From: a virus
Strand: one strand, 5' to 3'
Virus record (IMG/VR): IMGVR_UViG_3300037584_000909
Coordinates: 1-22,736 of that record
DNA length: 22,736 nt
Shown: positions 21,492-22,736 of the stretch, piece after piece
Numbering within the stretch: the stretch's first letter is position 1
Layout: each line of letters opens with the position of its first letter
Made by a program: the position numbers and the translations under genes
The notes under the pieces: generated by a model
Seen by the model: only the letters and a program-made list of their open reading frames with translations
Told to the model about the DNA's origin: nothing
Databases searched by the model: none

Positions 21492-21887
21492 TTGTAATAA
21501 GTCCGCGTTGTGCTTTTTCAAAACATACAAAGCGGCTTGAGCCTTTTCTTTATCATGGTAGAAAATTCTTTTTGTATTTCCGTGCCTTGGATAATCAGCA
21601 AGGGATTTATCTGAATCAAAATCATGCGCCTCTAAAATATTAAGGTATTCAGTAGCATGATAACCAGGTTGGTCTCCATCCATAAAAGTGTGGATCTCTA
21701 AACCCGTCATTAAGTTTGGTAATTTAATACTGTATTTAGGGTATCGTAATATTTTGTCTTTACCAATCGGCTCGTCCGTTTTTTTATCATATTCGTAGTT
21801 ATATGCGTTTTTTACAATCTGTAACTCTAAATTCATAAGCAGATCGTACTCTTCTGAATATTGTTTGCAGTTTTTAAATTTAACCAT
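21477..21887 (-). CDS. Unknown cassette protein (136 aa)
   Basis: This 136-aa protein begins MVKFKNCKQYSEEYDLLMNL and has a helical start, a middle with KYSIKLPNLMTGLEIHTFMD (~51-70), RHGNTKRIFYHDKEKAQAAL and a final helix ending REVA. The HTFMDGDQPGYHATEYLNIL part is acidic and aromatic. No family is recognised, and no catalytic motif stands out. Both ends carry the repeated junction block, so its translation is probably coupled to both neighbours. Confidence 0.65.
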   Translation of the reverse strand: MVKFKNCKQYSEEYDLLMNLELQIVKNAYNYEYDKKTDEPIGKDKILRYPKYSIKLPNLMTGLEIHTFMDGDQPGYHATEYLNILEAHDFDSDKSLADYPRHGNTKRIFYHDKEKAQAALYVLKKHNADLLQREVA

Positions 21888-21901
21888 TACGCCACCTCCT
21901 T
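21885..21901 (-). repeat. Conserved SD-stop-start junction block, copy 2
   Basis: AAGGAGGTGGCGTAATG on the minus strand, identical over 17 bases to copy 1. It is a full Shine-Dalgarno followed by stop and start, and encodes K-E-V-A-stop at the end of the 59-aa gene. Confidence 0.85.
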
Positions 21902-22066
21902 ACAGTTGCATTTTAAATAAACAGTTTTTTCTGGCATTGGATTACCAAAAATATCCTCAAAAGTGATCTTTTTTTTACCAGTGCCTTCGCAATCCTCACA
22001 AAAACCAACGGTTTCAATAGTCGTTAAAGAAACCAGTTTGTCCTCGACATCAATATGAACAGCCAT
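21887..22066 (-). CDS. Small zinc-knuckle-like protein (59 aa)
   Basis: Reading from ATG 22066 gives 59 codons and a TAA at 21887-21889, exactly filling the space between two junction blocks. Residues 22-30 read FCEDCEGTG, a single CxxCxGxG unit like those in the DnaJ zinc-binding domain. The protein ends LKCNCKEVA, so C23, C26, C53 and C55 could together bind one zinc ion. One such knuckle is short for a DnaJ domain; small zinc ribbons in phages often mediate protein or RNA contact. It is too short for routine gene calling and easily missed. Confidence 0.7.
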   Translation of the reverse strand: MAVHIDVEDKLVSLTTIETVGFCEDCEGTGKKKITFEDIFGNPMPEKTVYLKCNCKEVA

Positions 22067-22080
22067 TACGCCACCTCCTT
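22064..22080 (-). repeat. Conserved SD-stop-start junction block, copy 1
   Basis: AAGGAGGTGGCGTAATG on the minus strand. It encodes K-E-V-A-stop at the end of the 139-aa gene and the start of the 59-aa gene, with 7 bases between GGAGG and ATG, a good Shine-Dalgarno spacing. Confidence 0.85.
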
Positions 22081-22485
22081 GTCGTTGTAAATGAAACCAT
22101 CAATATCAAAGTTGTCGATGACAACAGTTTGACCATGTGTTTTGTAAAGAGTGCCCTCGTCCATTGGGCCAAGTGGAACCAAAAACCAGTATTTGTTTTT
22201 GTTGCCGTCATAAATTACGTCGCCACTAGAAGTAGACCTTAAACCCATAACCTCGCCAGTTTTTTTGTTTATCGGCAAATCAACGGTGACTTTAATCCTT
22301 GGATCATAGTCATCGTTGACGATCTTTTTACCGTCATACTCAAACTCTGGGCCCCTAGACCAAGAGCCGTCAATGTTGTTGGTTAATCCAAAAGCCTCTC
22401 TGATTGTATTGACATCAACCTCAGCAACTTTTGTATAACCTTTGGTGTTATCACCAAACTCGTTTGCATGAAATACTTTTATCAT
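22066..22485 (-). CDS. Unknown cassette protein (139 aa), first gene of the array
   Basis: The ATG at 22485 is chosen because a CGGAGG site lies just upstream; a start at 22521 is open but has none and would lie inside the promoter-like region. The 139-aa protein begins MIKVFHANEFGDNTKGYTKV, with a beta-rich remainder (VTVDLPINKKTGEVMGLRST, DVIYDGNKNKYWFLVPLGP, TVVIDNFDIDGFIYNDKEVA). No family is recognised. It is acidic, contains no Cys and resembles a small beta-sandwich. The transcript probably starts at the promoter-like sequence at 22528-22556. Confidence 0.65.
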   Translation of the reverse strand: MIKVFHANEFGDNTKGYTKVAEVDVNTIREAFGLTNNIDGSWSRGPEFEYDGKKIVNDDYDPRIKVTVDLPINKKTGEVMGLRSTSSGDVIYDGNKNKYWFLVPLGPMDEGTLYKTHGQTVVIDNFDIDGFIYNDKEVA

Positions 22486-22527
22486 TTTTCCTCCGTTTTG
22501 ATTATTGAATACATTTCCCATATACCT

Positions 22528-22556
22528 AATATACTAAATATTGCACATATTTACAA
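22528..22556 (-). promoter_or_regulatory. Promoter-like sequence for the accessory cassette
   Basis: On the minus strand TTGTAA (22556-22551) and TATATT (22533-22528) are separated by exactly 17 bases, a good sigma70-type layout. The first 16 bases, TTGTAAATATGTGCAA, match the promoter-like sequence at 3720 in 15 of 16 positions. It sits between the terminator of the capsid gene and the first cassette gene, where a new promoter would be needed. Confidence 0.5.
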
Positions 22557-22591
22557 GTTTTTATACATATTATTTGTAATTAATTTAGGCC

Positions 22592-22617
22592 AAAAAAAAG
22601 GGCCCACCAGGGCCCTT
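22592..22617 (-). terminator. Strong intrinsic terminator after the capsid gene
   Basis: On the minus strand AAGGGCCC and GGGCCCTT form an 8-base stem around TGGT, followed directly by a run of T residues. It ends transcription after the probable major capsid gene, as is usual in short-tailed phages where the capsid gene needs a separate control level. Readthrough to the cassette would be partial. Confidence 0.9.
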
Positions 22618-22621
22618 AATT

Positions 22622-22651
22622 TGAAATACTTGAGTTATAAACGGTATTTCA
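22622..22651 (-). other. AT-rich hairpin between capsid stop and terminator
   Basis: TGAAATAC and GTATTTCA are 8-base complements around a 14-base loop, just ahead of the GGGCCC terminator in the direction of transcription. It may protect the capsid mRNA from 3' decay or be a processing site. Confidence 0.4.
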
Positions 22652-22661
22652 GTCGTTCTAT

Positions 22662-22736
22662 TTACGCACCTTGTGATCCGAAGATTCCTCTCCAATCAGA
22701 GAAACCAAATGAATATCTTTCACGCGCTTTGTAACG
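22662..22736 (-). CDS. Probable major capsid protein, C-terminal end (cut by window edge)
   Basis: Only the last 24 codons lie inside the window. They read RYKARERYSFGFSDWRGIFG, then SQGA and a TAA at 22662-22664. I associate the 'ARERYSfG..DwRGifGs.Ga' end with major capsid proteins of marine phages; this is memory-based and the segment is short. Support from context: a strong terminator immediately downstream, and small head-related proteins later in the same direction. The portal and terminase genes would then lie to the right of the window. Confidence 0.55.
   Translation of the reverse strand, partial: RYKARERYSFGFSDWRGIFGSQGA

Noticed and set aside
20985-22080. Repeated junction block as an insertion-sequence or attachment-site footprint
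   Set aside because: There is no transposase or integrase, no target duplications, and every copy works as ribosome binding site, stop and start, so a coding/translation role explains it better.
22468-22734. Open frame of 88 codons on the plus strand
   Set aside because: It crosses the promoter, the terminator hairpin and the capsid gene end in antisense, so it cannot be a sensible gene.

Overview
The window looks like part of the genome of a lytic, short-tailed double-stranded DNA bacteriophage of a marine type. Three things suggest this: a long, tightly coupled virion operon, a tail module built from adaptor, tube and gp10-like proteins with no tape-measure or sheath gene, and many small conserved proteins of the kind common in pelagic phages. 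The host cannot be read from the sequence; an alphaproteobacterial host such as a SAR11 relative is only an inference from the style of the genome. No integrase, repressor-plus-integrase module, tRNA or CRISPR array was seen, and neither terminase, portal nor RNA polymerase lies inside the window.

Left part (1-4161), replication, recombination and accessory genes. A minus-strand gene cut by the left edge encodes the start of a primase-like protein. It diverges from a plus-strand set at 406-2973: a single-stranded-DNA-binding-like protein with an SSB-type acidic tip, a DUF3310 protein, a 2-oxoglutarate/Fe(II) oxygenase, and a PD-(D/E)XK exonuclease-like protein. A second, unrelated-looking 2OG/Fe(II) oxygenase lies convergently on the minus strand (2970-3683). 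It is followed by two small plus-strand genes, the first a ribbon-helix-helix-like candidate regulator.

Middle (4233-20407), all on the minus strand and transcribed right to left. Most genes overlap as TAATG, ATGA or TAGTG, which indicates translational coupling. In order of transcription there are two virion surface or structural proteins, a block of six small very basic proteins, a conserved 226-aa protein, a 41-aa gene, the connector and neck proteins, a Rossmann-like protein, small structural proteins, a gp10-like tail hub protein, several large Gly/Ala/Gln-rich proteins that probably form the ejected internal proteins, and an HNH endonuclease-like protein at the end. A hairpin at 4207-4233 separates this operon from the convergent left part.

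Right part (20499-22736). The C-terminal end of a probable major capsid protein (22662-22736) is followed by a strong intrinsic terminator (22592-22617) and a promoter-like sequence (22528-22556). These lead into a six-gene accessory cassette array (20499-22485), including a HAD-type 5'(3')-deoxyribonucleotidase and a short zinc-knuckle protein. All five junctions in this array carry nearly the same block, in which a full Shine-Dalgarno sequence, the stop codon and the next start codon are fused. As a result five consecutive, otherwise unrelated proteins end in Glu-Val-Ala. This repeated junction is the most unusual structure in the window.

Other notable structures are a 15-of-16-base repeat shared by the promoters at 3720 and 22556, a large RNA hairpin at 1130-1186, an 11-residue repeat protein, a shared NMGLFGR C-terminus on neighbouring proteins, and a shared KASRxHAxQAK helix in two virion-operon proteins.
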